The notes beneath the pieces are model-generated. The model was not told the DNA's origin. It saw nothing but the letters and a program-made list of their open reading frames with translations, and ran no database searches. Positions 40,288 through 48,181 of a stretch of 49,636 nt of DNA are shown piece after piece. The translations under genes and the position numbers were made by a program. Source of the stretch: Candidatus Rifleibacteriota bacterium (GTDB taxonomy: Bacteria; Muiribacteriota; Ozemobacteria; Ozemobacterales; Ozemobacteraceae); assembly GCA_018818125.1 (NCBI GenBank), contig JAHISQ010000024.1:1-49636 (forward strand), read 5' to 3'. Within the stretch, counting starts at the first letter, position 1, and each line of letters opens with the position of its first letter.

Positions 40288-42435
40288 CTATTCGCCAAAC
40301 AGTAGTTTTAGAGCCAGCATAGCCATTCCACCGCCCCATAATATTGCAACGAGCACCCAGATCACTATCGTGAGCTTGGCGCGCTTTGCTTTGGGGTTGG
40401 CGTTGTTTGATGTGAATATTTCCTGAATGCTTATCTCGCCGGGCGTTTCGCCGGCAATCGGATTGAACTCAAGGGAGCTTTTAAGCCCGCCTTGTTTCTG
40501 TTCGAGAGCTTTTGCTGTTTTAACTTCTTTTAGTTCAACTTCGTAGGCTGCCGCTGCTTCCTTGAGAAGCTCTTCGGCTGTTGAAATGTGACTGAGTGCT
40601 ATTGTCAGGTTGTCGGCAAGCTGTTCAACAACTTTTTTGTGATCCATGACCAGCGATGACCGACAATTTTGTGCGATAAAATAAACTGAGTTAAGTAATT
40701 CTCGATCTGGATTCGCCGAAAGCACCAGGCCTAGTTTTTCAACCATTTCGACCGATGTTTCCTTGTGTAATGCATCTAACAGAGGCTGTCTGACAATGTT
40801 AAAGTCAACCAGCATCGCCATTGAGACGCCTAGTAGACGCTGCTTAACGCTTAATGCACCGAGCAATCCAGTGAGCAGACCTCTTATGCGGTCGCGGTCA
40901 ATGCCAACAAAAACCCTTGTTGCGGTCATGCGGATTTTTCCATTCTTATCCTGCATGAATTGTGGCAGATAAAGGCACAGATACTCTGTGTCAAGAGTGC
41001 TCAACGCTCTTATGCAGGCGCAGACTATGTCCGGGTTGTCGGTCTTCACAAAGCTCTTGATCTTTTCGGCGTCTTCGTTTGTACCAAACTTGCCGAACAG
41101 ATTGATAAGCGAGGCCAGTTCTCGCCCTTGAGCACTGTTTAAGAGATTGCTCAATTTCGGCCTGTTTTCTCTGAAGAAGTTGGCGTTCACCCGAGCCAAC
41201 AGTTGAGCTTTCTCTTGTTCGGTGAGTGTGTCATATTTGTCGAAGTCAATTTCTGGGATCTTGACTGGACCGCCATGTACTTTCTGAAGAGAGGGCGTAG
41301 CAGGAATGCTTGCTGCTGATTCTGAACCTTCCGTTTTTGGGGGTTCTGATGGCGAAATTGCTGGCTTTTGAGGAACCAGTTCCGGCAAAATAGCTTCTTC
41401 AGTCTTTTCATCTTCTTCAGCTTCCTCACTGCTAACTTTGCAAGTTGCTTTGAGGAGTTTGAGTTCTTCCTGTCTTATCCGTTCTTTGAGTTCGCTCAGG
41501 TAATCCTGCACTGAGACCTTGATTTGTCCGCTATCGGCGAGTGCCCTGACTACGCCAAGTATAATGCCCTTTACCAGGCTCTGGTGTTGCCCCGATAGTG
41601 ATCGGTTAACCCAGAAAATCCTGAACGGCAGATCCAGATTGGCGTTGCCTTTGAAAATCTGGGTGATTCGCATCAGAATCGATGGGCTGGTAGTCTGAGT
41701 CAGCAGTCTGATCAGATAGGGTTCTACTTCAGGGTAGGGGAAGTAGGCCGCATGATGCAGCGCGAGAATTACTTCCTGGTCGTTTTCCGAATACAGCAGT
41801 TTGAGAAGATGTTTGAGAGCTTCTCCTCGGTTCCAGCGGTAGAATGCCTGTATTGCCTGGGCCTTAACTTCGTTCTGAGGCGAGTCAAGCAATGGAACAA
41901 TTATGCCCTGCATGTTGCCGGGATCAAGCTTTTCGAGTGCAGCAAGCGCTGCCGTAATAACGTTGGCATCATGATGTCGGCAGAGATCCTGAAGAGCCGA
42001 TGAGTCGGCTACGTTGCCATGCTTTTTGAAAAAATTGCAGAAACTTACCAGTATCGGCGCCGGAAACTCCTGCCACTTTGCCGTTCTAAAATAATCAGCG
42101 GCCAGAAATGCTTCTGCAGCTTCTATAGTGGCGATGCCAAGTGCCAGATCGTCAAGGCGCTGATGGTCTTCGAGCAGCTTTTCAAGGCCTTCCAGTGACA
42201 CCTTGAATTGAGTCTTTTTGAGTTTAAAAGCTGCCAGTCGCAGCGATTTCTTTATCTGGAAAGCCTGAACGGGGTTTTTAACGACATCCAATGCCTGTTT
42301 GAGGATCTCAGCCTGGGTGCGCGTGGGTTCGTGCTGATCAATCTCTTCGAGGCAGGTAAGCGCCAGCGTGCCATTTTCGCCAGTTAAGGCAGACAATAGT
42401 TCCTGGACACCTAATTGTGAGTTTGATATCGCCAA
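40288..42435 (-). CDS. tail-anchored HEAT-repeat protein
   Basis: 715 residues from TTG 42435 (GGGG about 12 nt upstream; no ATG nearby). It is almost entirely alpha-helical HEAT-like repeats in two blocks (~20-310 and ~400-640), joined by an acidic/Pro/Glu linker (~315-390: SSEEAEEDEKTEEAILPE). One C-terminal TM helix (~690-708, IVIWVLVAILWGGGMAMLAL) sits five residues before the end, so the repeats are probably cytoplasmic and tethered to the inner membrane. HEAT arrays are protein-protein scaffolds. Convergent with the SH3b gene 14 nt away. No specific family. Confidence 0.8.
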   Translation of the reverse strand: MAISNSQLGVQELLSALTGENGTLALTCLEEIDQHEPTRTQAEILKQALDVVKNPVQAFQIKKSLRLAAFKLKKTQFKVSLEGLEKLLEDHQRLDDLALGIATIEAAEAFLAADYFRTAKWQEFPAPILVSFCNFFKKHGNVADSSALQDLCRHHDANVITAALAALEKLDPGNMQGIIVPLLDSPQNEVKAQAIQAFYRWNRGEALKHLLKLLYSENDQEVILALHHAAYFPYPEVEPYLIRLLTQTTSPSILMRITQIFKGNANLDLPFRIFWVNRSLSGQHQSLVKGIILGVVRALADSGQIKVSVQDYLSELKERIRQEELKLLKATCKVSSEEAEEDEKTEEAILPELVPQKPAISPSEPPKTEGSESAASIPATPSLQKVHGGPVKIPEIDFDKYDTLTEQEKAQLLARVNANFFRENRPKLSNLLNSAQGRELASLINLFGKFGTNEDAEKIKSFVKTDNPDIVCACIRALSTLDTEYLCLYLPQFMQDKNGKIRMTATRVFVGIDRDRIRGLLTGLLGALSVKQRLLGVSMAMLVDFNIVRQPLLDALHKETSVEMVEKLGLVLSANPDRELLNSVYFIAQNCRSSLVMDHKKVVEQLADNLTIALSHISTAEELLKEAAAAYEVELKEVKTAKALEQKQGGLKSSLEFNPIAGETPGEISIQEIFTSNNANPKAKRAKLTIVIWVLVAILWGGGMAMLALKLLFGE

Positions 42436-42641
42436 GCACTAAACCCCGATCGGTTGATTTATCATCTCAAAACTGCTACATGTCATTGGTCGGTTCGTTC
42501 GCACTCCTGCGACTCACCGATACTCAGCTATCCATGGTTTTCGCGAGGAGCGAAGTGACGAAGCAATCTGATTTTTTGGCAACTGATAACAAGTATAACA
42601 AGTCGTTGCTGACAATTCTACCGGTTATGCTCAAATAAGTT
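42436..42641. repeat. inverted arms of an interspersed repeat
   Basis: GCGAGGAGCGAAGTGACGAAG at 42543 onward, with an opposite, degenerate arm at ~42493-42520 (TTCGTTCGCACTCCTGCGA). This is the best preserved copy of the family in the window. The rest of the gap shows nothing recognisable. Confidence 0.6.
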
Positions 42642-43544
42642 TCAGAAATCTAAACTGCCGCCAATCACAAGAACTGGTAATTCCTCGGTCAGGTTGAGAC
42701 CCATTACTTCAAGCTGAAAGGCATCGTTGCCAAAACGCATGCCTGCATGCAGACGATAGCGGACTGATTCGTCTTTAAAGATGTCGCGGTAGTTGCCGAT
42801 TCTCAATTCGCTAAAGAATGTGGCATAATCACCAAACTGGTAGTCAAGACCGAGCGCGCCAACAAGAATGTCTTTGCGGTTGATCTTGCGGGTAATGCCG
42901 TTGCCAAAGTCAATTTCCTGCTTTTTGGTAAAAGCTGAATTCAGGCTCATGTAGCCGGTAAATTTGTCAGCGATTTTCTCTGAGATGGTCATGTAAACAT
43001 TGCGCAGATTTTCAATCTGTTCAATATCGGCGAGGTTGAGCTCTTCAGCGCTCATTGGCGCAAAGGTGAAACCCATGCACATCTGCTTGTCATCAATCGG
43101 CGCCGAATATTTCATGCCAAAGCTGTAGTGGTCTTTGCTGAAATTAAGGCCGGTCATCAGCGGGTTTGAACTGCGGTCATAGCTCAACTGGCCTGCTGAG
43201 AGCTCAAGGTTTTTGTTGATCTTGGCTCTGATTCCAACAAACTCTTCATCTTTTTCAAGGTCTACTCTGGTGCCGCCTGCAACTATGCTGCTTTTAGAGT
43301 CATTGCTTTTATAGAAAATATTTATGCCCTGTTCAGCAAAATCCGGCGTCGGCAATGTAACCAGTCCCGAAGTGCCAGACATTGTCATACCACGCAAGCC
43401 CGTCTGCTCAACCGACTCCTCTACAACAACATCTCTTCCGCGCGTCTCCGGAACCTTCTCCAGCACCTGCGCAGGGAGCTGTGCGCAGGTAAACATCAGA
43501 CTTGAACATATTATTAGGCGGCCAGCAATATTTTTGATATTCAT
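42642..43544 (-). CDS. putative outer-membrane beta-barrel (YjbH-like)
   Basis: 300 residues from ATG 43544 (GAGGT ten bases upstream; a GTG at 43553 is too close to it). Signal peptide ending LPAQ. The mature protein is a run of amphipathic beta-strands (INIFYKSNDSKSSIVAGG, HYSFGMKYSAPID, KFTGYMSLNSAFT) and ends with Phe (LVIGGSLDF), as many barrel proteins do. GTSGLVTLPTPDFAEQG near 60 resembles the opening of YjbH-type exopolysaccharide porins. It follows the lipoprotein gene by 13 nt in one operon, so the pair may form an envelope complex. Confidence 0.6.
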   Translation of the reverse strand: MNIKNIAGRLIICSSLMFTCAQLPAQVLEKVPETRGRDVVVEESVEQTGLRGMTMSGTSGLVTLPTPDFAEQGINIFYKSNDSKSSIVAGGTRVDLEKDEEFVGIRAKINKNLELSAGQLSYDRSSNPLMTGLNFSKDHYSFGMKYSAPIDDKQMCMGFTFAPMSAEELNLADIEQIENLRNVYMTISEKIADKFTGYMSLNSAFTKKQEIDFGNGITRKINRKDILVGALGLDYQFGDYATFFSELRIGNYRDIFKDESVRYRLHAGMRFGNDAFQLEVMGLNLTEELPVLVIGGSLDF

Positions 43545-43557
43545 GTTTATCACAACC

Positions 43558-45366
43558 TCACCAGCCAGTTAACAGTCTGTCTGCTTGTTCGTAGTTGGTC
43601 CAATAGGTTGTTTTGCCAGATTCAATTTTCATGCCTGTCAGTTGTGGGTATGGCTTTGGTAGTAGTATAGGAGCAATTTCTTTCCAGTTAACTGTAACTG
43701 CGTCGCCTGTATCTAAATCGTAATATGCCACTCTTGGTTGGTAAAAATACGCCGGAGGCTTAGGGTTGCTTGTAAAGTGAGCCACATAGTAGCCCGGCTC
43801 AAGGTGAGTCATCTTAAATGCGCCAATAAAATCTGGTATTAAAGCATCTGTCAGATTCGATGTTCGGGTTGTTAGAACGGCATCAGGCATAACCTCCCAA
43901 TCAGTAATCTGTCGCACTTCATGTCTCGTGCTTCCATCAGCATTGCGAAGTATTACTGTAAAATTTTGTGTCCGCTGAATCCATTTGAATAGATGGATGT
44001 AAATGTCTGGTACGCCAGAAGCTGCCTCCACATCTACATATCTTCCTGCAAATGATCCGTAATCTGAACGCATGCTATGAAGCAATGGAAATGTTAGTAA
44101 TTCAGGAGTATGCGAGCCGTTGGAATCTAGTTGAAATCCGCTGGTGACAATATCGTAGCCAAACTTCGAAATGATCAGCTTGTAGCTGGCTGGCGCTGCC
44201 AGGTTAGAAATTGTGAATAAACCATTTTTATCAGATACAGTTGTTACTGCATTAGAGTCTTCGCCAAGTTTTACCGAAGCATACTCTATTGCGCCACCGG
44301 TAAAGGCATCAAAAACCTGGCCTGTAACGACAATGTTAGAGGCTTCTTTTAAAGGCAATAATACTTCGACTACTGTCGGTGAGGTTGTTCCGTCAGGTCG
44401 TATTACGACGGGAAAGATTAATGACTTAGAGTCAGCCGTTGCTACCTGAATGTAATACATTCTGGACACATCAATATCTTCGAAGAAAAATTTGCCTTCA
44501 CCTGTCGTGCGGGTTTGTCTAGGAGTGGTATTGAGTTCAGGATCAGTATAAAGATTTACTTCGAGGTTGGTAACAGAATCATTACTGGATGATTTTACCA
44601 GGCCGCTTATTGCTGTTTTCTCAATAGCTTTCGGAGCCAGTGTCACCACTGTGTAGCGCGGTGAAACAACACCGTCACTTCTTATCTCTACATTCTTAGT
44701 ATCTGTTGTGTAATTTGAAGAGCCGCTTGTTTCTATTGTATATGACCCTGGACTAAGATTTGTAAAAGAGAATTGTCCTTGAGCACCGGTCAAAGCTGTT
44801 GAAACCAGTGCATTGTTTAATTTCAGCTCGACGTTAATGTTGGTGAGTTTTTGGCCAGTTCCGGTAAGGATTATTTCGCCTTCGATTTTGGCCTGAACTT
44901 TTATCTGGCCTGGGTTTAGAGCTGACATCTGAACTTCTGGGTTTGTCGGTGACGTTGTGCCGTCGTCGAGAACTCTCAGGACGTAAGTTGTTGAAGCGTA
45001 TGTATTGTCGATAGAAATAAATGTCAGATCAAAGAGGCCTGCCGGCACTTTGGTAAAGTAAAACTGCCCGTCGGAGGTCGTTTTTGTTGCTGCGGCGAGC
45101 TGATTCTCGTATGTCAGATTAACCGCTATATTCGCCAGTTTTTCGCCGGTGTTCTGTGATACGACTGTGCCAACGATAGTATGTTTGGCTACGTCATCGC
45201 CAAGAGATGTCAGGTCAACTGTTGCCTGATTACTGTCAAGCCCGGTTAAAAGCGCTGATACGGGGGATTTGTTGGTGCCTTCCTGGCAGCCAGGCAGAAA
45301 CAGGCCGAGCACTAGAAGTGTTACCGCCAGAAGCATCACGAGATTTCGTCTTTTTGTAAGAGGCAT
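43558..45366 (-). CDS. lipoprotein with four CarboxypepD_reg-like repeats
   Basis: 602 residues. Lipoprotein signal with LPGC (Cys27), ribosome site GGGGGA. Four tandem beta-sandwich repeats at ~63-145, 159-245, 251-338 and 345-430, each opening with 'IxGxVxSxxxGexl' and closing with a 'DGTTSPT'-like turn (140, 231-236, 325-330, 417-421). This is the carboxypeptidase regulatory-like/CNA-B fold common in surface stalks. The ~170-residue C-terminal domain is Tyr- and Thr-rich and unknown. It is the upstream partner of the putative barrel and is divergent from the MazEF pair. Confidence 0.8.
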   Translation of the reverse strand: MPLTKRRNLVMLLAVTLLVLGLFLPGCQEGTNKSPVSALLTGLDSNQATVDLTSLGDDVAKHTIVGTVVSQNTGEKLANIAVNLTYENQLAAATKTTSDGQFYFTKVPAGLFDLTFISIDNTYASTTYVLRVLDDGTTSPTNPEVQMSALNPGQIKVQAKIEGEIILTGTGQKLTNINVELKLNNALVSTALTGAQGQFSFTNLSPGSYTIETSGSSNYTTDTKNVEIRSDGVVSPRYTVVTLAPKAIEKTAISGLVKSSSNDSVTNLEVNLYTDPELNTTPRQTRTTGEGKFFFEDIDVSRMYYIQVATADSKSLIFPVVIRPDGTTSPTVVEVLLPLKEASNIVVTGQVFDAFTGGAIEYASVKLGEDSNAVTTVSDKNGLFTISNLAAPASYKLIISKFGYDIVTSGFQLDSNGSHTPELLTFPLLHSMRSDYGSFAGRYVDVEAASGVPDIYIHLFKWIQRTQNFTVILRNADGSTRHEVRQITDWEVMPDAVLTTRTSNLTDALIPDFIGAFKMTHLEPGYYVAHFTSNPKPPAYFYQPRVAYYDLDTGDAVTVNWKEIAPILLPKPYPQLTGMKIESGKTTYWTNYEQADRLLTGW

Positions 45367-45480
45367 AGTTCATCCCCCGAAAATAAATATTTGTGATACT
45401 TATCGGCGGTTTCAAGAAAAAAAATGAGAAAACTTTCAAACCGAGTCGTGATTGGAGTTTCCTTTTTCCCTCTCTTTTTA

Positions 45481-45509
45481 TTGACAAAACGCCCGCGTGG
45501 ATATACAAT
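45481..45509 (+). promoter_or_regulatory. consensus promoter of the MazEF pair
   Basis: TTGACA (45481-45486), a 17-bp spacer and TACAAT (45504-45509), 28 nt before the antitoxin ATG. Confidence 0.85.
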
Positions 45510-45515
45510 GTATAT
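45501..45515. promoter_or_regulatory. palindromic operator overlapping the -10 of the MazEF promoter
   Basis: ATATACA-A-TGTATAT is a perfect 15-bp palindrome that covers the -10 box. MazE-type antitoxins repress their own promoter through such sites. Confidence 0.7.
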
Positions 45516-45537
45516 TATAGGTATTGGAGGTAAAAAC

Positions 45538-45789
45538 ATGCCGCCCACTCTGCAGCTTCAAATCGGAAAATGGGGAAATTCCTTAGGAATCAGACTTCCC
45601 AAGAGCATTCTGGAGATTTTTCATCTAAGTGAAAAAGATAAAATTAAGTGTTCAATCGAGGATGGAAAGCTAGTTTTGGAACCAGTAATCCCGATGAAAA
45701 AATATGTATTGGAAGACTTATTGGCACAGGCAAGAGAGCCTGGCCAAGAAGTTTCTTGGGGAAAACCTGAAGGAGAAGAAGTTTGGTAG
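45538..45789 (+). CDS. mazE: MazE/AbrB-fold antitoxin
   Basis: 83 residues from ATG 45538 with GGAGG at 45526; an open frame upstream passes through the promoter and is not coding. The N-terminus LQLQIGKWGNSLGIRLPKSIL (residues 5-25) is the classical swapped-hairpin DNA-binding AbrB/MazE motif (GNSxGxRIPK). The acidic/hydrophobic C-terminus (VLEDLLAQAREPG..., ending EGEEVW) would mask the toxin. It overlaps the toxin gene by 7 nt. Confidence 0.93.
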   Translation: MPPTLQLQIGKWGNSLGIRLPKSILEIFHLSEKDKIKCSIEDGKLVLEPVIPMKKYVLEDLLAQAREPGQEVSWGKPEGEEVW

Positions 45790-46124
45790 CCTATACTCCC
45801 AAACGAGGAGATTTTATTCGTCTCAGCTTTGATCCGCAGGCCGGGCACGAACAAATGGGGAGTCGTCCGGCACTGGTTATCAGCCATACTTCGTTTAACC
45901 AGAAGATGGGTTTTGTCTTTGTTTGTCCGGTGAGTAATACAAAGCGGGAAAATCCATTTTATGTCCCGATTTCCGGCGAAAAAAATGTTACCGGCGTAAT
46001 AATGGCCGATCAATTGCGTTCACTTGATTATCGAGCCCGAAAAGCTAGCTTTATTGGAAAATGCCCAAATGAACTGTTTCTTGAAGTATTGGCCCGAATT
46101 GAGCCAATTATTTTCGAATCTTGA
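45783..46124 (+). CDS. mazF: MazF-type mRNA interferase toxin
   Basis: 113 residues from TTG 45783 with AAGGAG at 45770-45775, inside the antitoxin. YTPKRGDFIRLSFDPQAGHEQ and GSRPALVIS (26-34) are the PemK/MazF signatures that form the RNA-cleaving site with Arg and Ser/Thr; later VMADQLRSLDYR holds the second conserved patch. MazF cuts mRNA at short sequences, arresting growth until antitoxin returns. Translational coupling keeps antitoxin in excess. The module is intact. Confidence 0.94.
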   Translation: MVAYTPKRGDFIRLSFDPQAGHEQMGSRPALVISHTSFNQKMGFVFVCPVSNTKRENPFYVPISGEKNVTGVIMADQLRSLDYRARKASFIGKCPNELFLEVLARIEPIIFES

Positions 46125-46166
46125 AATTACTGCAAAGTATTACCCCAGGATAATCTGGAAAACGGA

Positions 46167-46754
46167 TTAATTTCTATTGGGGCGGTTAAGCGCGGAGCCT
46201 AGTGCGTCGCTTACTTTGCGAAGACTTTTAATGCCGTCCAGGCGCTCTTTATTGGTCGGCAACCCAAGTTTTTTCGCAAACTCATCAGCCGTCTTGTTCT
46301 CTTTCGGCGACTGCTTTTGAATAGCCAATTCAGATACCCAGCCCTCGAACGGAATGCCGGATGTGCTGGTAGCAACAATTTTGATCCAGTTGACACCATC
46401 AACAACTGCGTGACCATCAACATTTGCCACTGAAATGGCCTCTTTCTGTTTTTCTCTGGTTAGCTCAGTCACTGCTGCCGGCATTTTTTCGGCGATGAGA
46501 TCCTGGTTTGTGTAAATAAAGTAGCCTGCAGTAGCCAATATGATCAACGGCATTACCGTGATGCCTTTGCCCGGTCGAGCTTTATTGGATCGTGGCTCGT
46601 CATAATACGCAGTCTCGGTTTGTGCCGGCACCGGAGTTCGCGATGCATGATTTACGGCCGGGTCATCATCGTGCGGCATCAGTTGCCTGAACAGAAAAAC
46701 CGCCGCAAACGACATGATAACAAGAAATGTAATCACTATCAGTGATAGTCCCAT
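46167..46754 (-). CDS. two-TM membrane protein with SH3-like region
   Basis: 195 residues from ATG 46754 (GAGGGG). TM helices at ~3-23 (LSLIVITFLVIMSFAAVFLF) and ~66-82 (VMPLIILATAGYFIYTN), joined by a short linker. Residues ~108-145 (ISVANVDGHAVVDGVNWIKIVATSTSGIPFEGWVSEL) have the 'WxKV...G..GWV' pattern of a short bacterial SH3-like domain, probably periplasmic. Its charged C-terminus (ADEFAKKLGLPTNKERLDGI) is helical. Convergent with mazF. No known family. Confidence 0.65.
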   Translation of the reverse strand: MGLSLIVITFLVIMSFAAVFLFRQLMPHDDDPAVNHASRTPVPAQTETAYYDEPRSNKARPGKGITVMPLIILATAGYFIYTNQDLIAEKMPAAVTELTREKQKEAISVANVDGHAVVDGVNWIKIVATSTSGIPFEGWVSELAIQKQSPKENKTADEFAKKLGLPTNKERLDGIKSLRKVSDALGSALNRPNRN

Positions 46755-47406
46755 TGAAACCCCTCAATTATTGTGTCTATTTTGTTAAAGCTTGAACCTC
46801 ATGTTACAACTTCATTTAGATAAAATCAATCCACGGATTTTCGTCTGTTACAAACCATTTGCCAACCTATGATAACTTTGCGAGACGTTTAGTTTGGATT
46901 GTTGCTCAGAAAGCTAACAATGGTATGTTCACAGCTTCTTTCTTGTCATTGTCCGCAGATTAAGACGATTCGCACTGATTATTAAAAAATTTCATGTTCA
47001 TTTGTTTTCATTCTAAAACTATCACCCGGCTGTCTTGCTCCGGTGAGCACTTAGGGATACGTGATTACAATGACTGAAATCGGCCATAAGATGCGCATGA
47101 ACGTGGACAGTCGAGTTTAACCGTACATTCATGCGGGCACTGCGAAAATCAGTGGAAAAATTCATTAGAGAAGTAAAACCAAATATTTTGAAAAACAGCA
47201 TTTGCCGTTGAATTTAGAATTGCTGCATCTTCGTTCAGGCATTGGCTACTTTCTGCAGCTGCGGTTGGGTAATCTCTTTTGGGATTGCTGTTTACATCTG
47301 TATTATATAGGGTGAAAGGGCGCTTCAGGATAGAGGGTACACTTTAGCCTAAAGTATAAAACCTTTGTTAAAGGCAGTGACAAGATAAAAAAAAATAAAA
47401 AGGGTA
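46755..47406. other. 652-nt gap without genes
   Basis: AT-rich; contains one diverged 52-bp repeat copy (47043-47094) and the left part of the HU promoter. Short open frames have no ribosome sites. Nothing else recognised. Confidence 0.5.
47043..47094. repeat. diverged copy of the 52-bp repeat
   Basis: GTGAGCACT-TAGG-GATACGTG then a drifted second half with CGGCCATAAG; same order and length as the units at 2035 and 2092. Confidence 0.6.
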
Positions 47407-47436
47407 TTGACAATAGTTTGCAGTCGTCATTATAAT
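47407..47436 (+). promoter_or_regulatory. consensus sigma70 promoter of the HU gene
   Basis: TTGACA (47407-47412), an 18-bp spacer and TATAAT (47431-47436), 38 nt before the ATG. Both hexamers match consensus, fitting a highly expressed gene. Confidence 0.9.
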
Positions 47437-47474
47437 CAGTTCATCAAATTTCCAATCGTGAAGGAGTGCTCCAG

Positions 47475-47756
47475 ATGAATAAAGCTGATCTCGTAAAAGT
47501 AATCGCTACCAAAGCTACCCTCAATCAGGCAACTGCTCAGAAAGCCCTTGAATCAATGCTCGAGACTTTCAAAGATAGCCTCAAAAAAGGCGACAAAATC
47601 CAGTTGATCGGTTTTGGCTCTTTTGAAGTTGCCAAACGCGCAGCTCGCAAAGGCGTTAACCCACAGACTAAAAAAGCCATCAGCATCCCGGCTAAAAAAG
47701 TTGTAAAATTCAAACCAGGCAAAGATCTCAAAGAACTTATCGCCAAAGGCAAGTAA
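47475..47756 (+). CDS. hup: DNA-binding protein HU
   Basis: 93 residues from ATG 47475, with AAGGAG at 47461-47466; an upstream GTG lies within that site. HU bends and compacts DNA. Helical base MNKADLVKVIATKATLNQ, signature IGFGSFEVAKRAARKGVNPQ (45-64) containing the GFGxF motif, and the DNA-embracing arm ending with the conserved PAKKVVKFKPGKDLKEL. Length is normal. A consensus promoter and strong terminator make it monocistronic. Confidence 0.97.
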   Translation: MNKADLVKVIATKATLNQATAQKALESMLETFKDSLKKGDKIQLIGFGSFEVAKRAARKGVNPQTKKAISIPAKKVVKFKPGKDLKELIAKGK

Positions 47757-47771
47757 TTAGACAAAGAATGA

Positions 47772-47799
47772 CCTGCCCCTAACCGGGCAGGTTTTTTTT
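47772..47799 (+). terminator. intrinsic terminator of the HU gene
   Basis: CCTGCCC (47772-47778), loop CTAACC, GGGCAGG (47785-47791), then eight T. Confidence 0.95.
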
Positions 47800-47912
47800 A
47801 TTCCTGAAATCGCCGACATAGTTAAATATTTCACAAGCTGGTTCGGCTGACTGCGCTATGTAATAGCAATCCCATGAGAAAAACATACTCGCACAAAGCC
47901 ATAAGCCATAAG

Positions 47913-47938
47913 GCATAAGGCCATGTATGGCCTTATGC
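47913..47938. repeat. perfect inverted repeat (12-bp arms)
   Basis: GCATAAGGCCAT and its exact complement ATGGCCTTATGC flank a 2-nt centre; no T-run follows. Related by the GCCATAAG core to the 52-bp repeats. Confidence 0.65.
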
Positions 47939-48002
47939 AGCTATCCCGCAGTGCTCATCGCAACTCATCGCAACTGCCGAAGATATTCTTCGTGTCTCTG
48001 TG

Positions 48003-48050
48003 CGAGATCTCCTTCGTCCCGGCGTTCACTCGCAGCTGCGATTACACGAA
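48003..48050 (-). repeat. degenerate interspersed repeat copy
   Basis: CGAGATCTCCTTCGTCCCGG followed by GTTCACTCGCAGCTGCGATTAC resembles, in reverse, the GAAGCGACGAAGCAATC arm seen at 42543. Confidence 0.4.
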
Positions 48051-48085
48051 TTCCTTTTGGTATTGGTATAATTGGCGCTGACGAT

Positions 48086-48114
48086 TTGATATTGAGGACT
48101 GGCTGTGGTACAAT
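48086..48114 (+). promoter_or_regulatory. sigma70 promoter of the AsmA-like gene
   Basis: TTGATA (48086-48091), a 17-bp spacer and TACAAT (48109-48114), 67 nt before the TTG start. Confidence 0.65.
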
Positions 48115-48181
48115 GCCTCAGCCGTTTTATTATCTCCGTCGTAAATAAGCAAGCTGATTCAGGCCACAGGCCAAGTTTATA

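Larger units (their letters stand above)
47800..48085. other. repeat-bearing gap between HU and the AsmA-like gene
   Basis: Contains tandem decayed GCCATAAG units from 47898, the perfect inverted repeat below and a degenerate interspersed repeat. A 73-codon open frame at 47927 runs through these repeats and has no ribosome site. Confidence 0.5.

Noticed and set aside
47927..48148. 73-codon open frame after HU
   Set aside because: It runs through repeats, lacks a ribosome site and has no protein-like composition.
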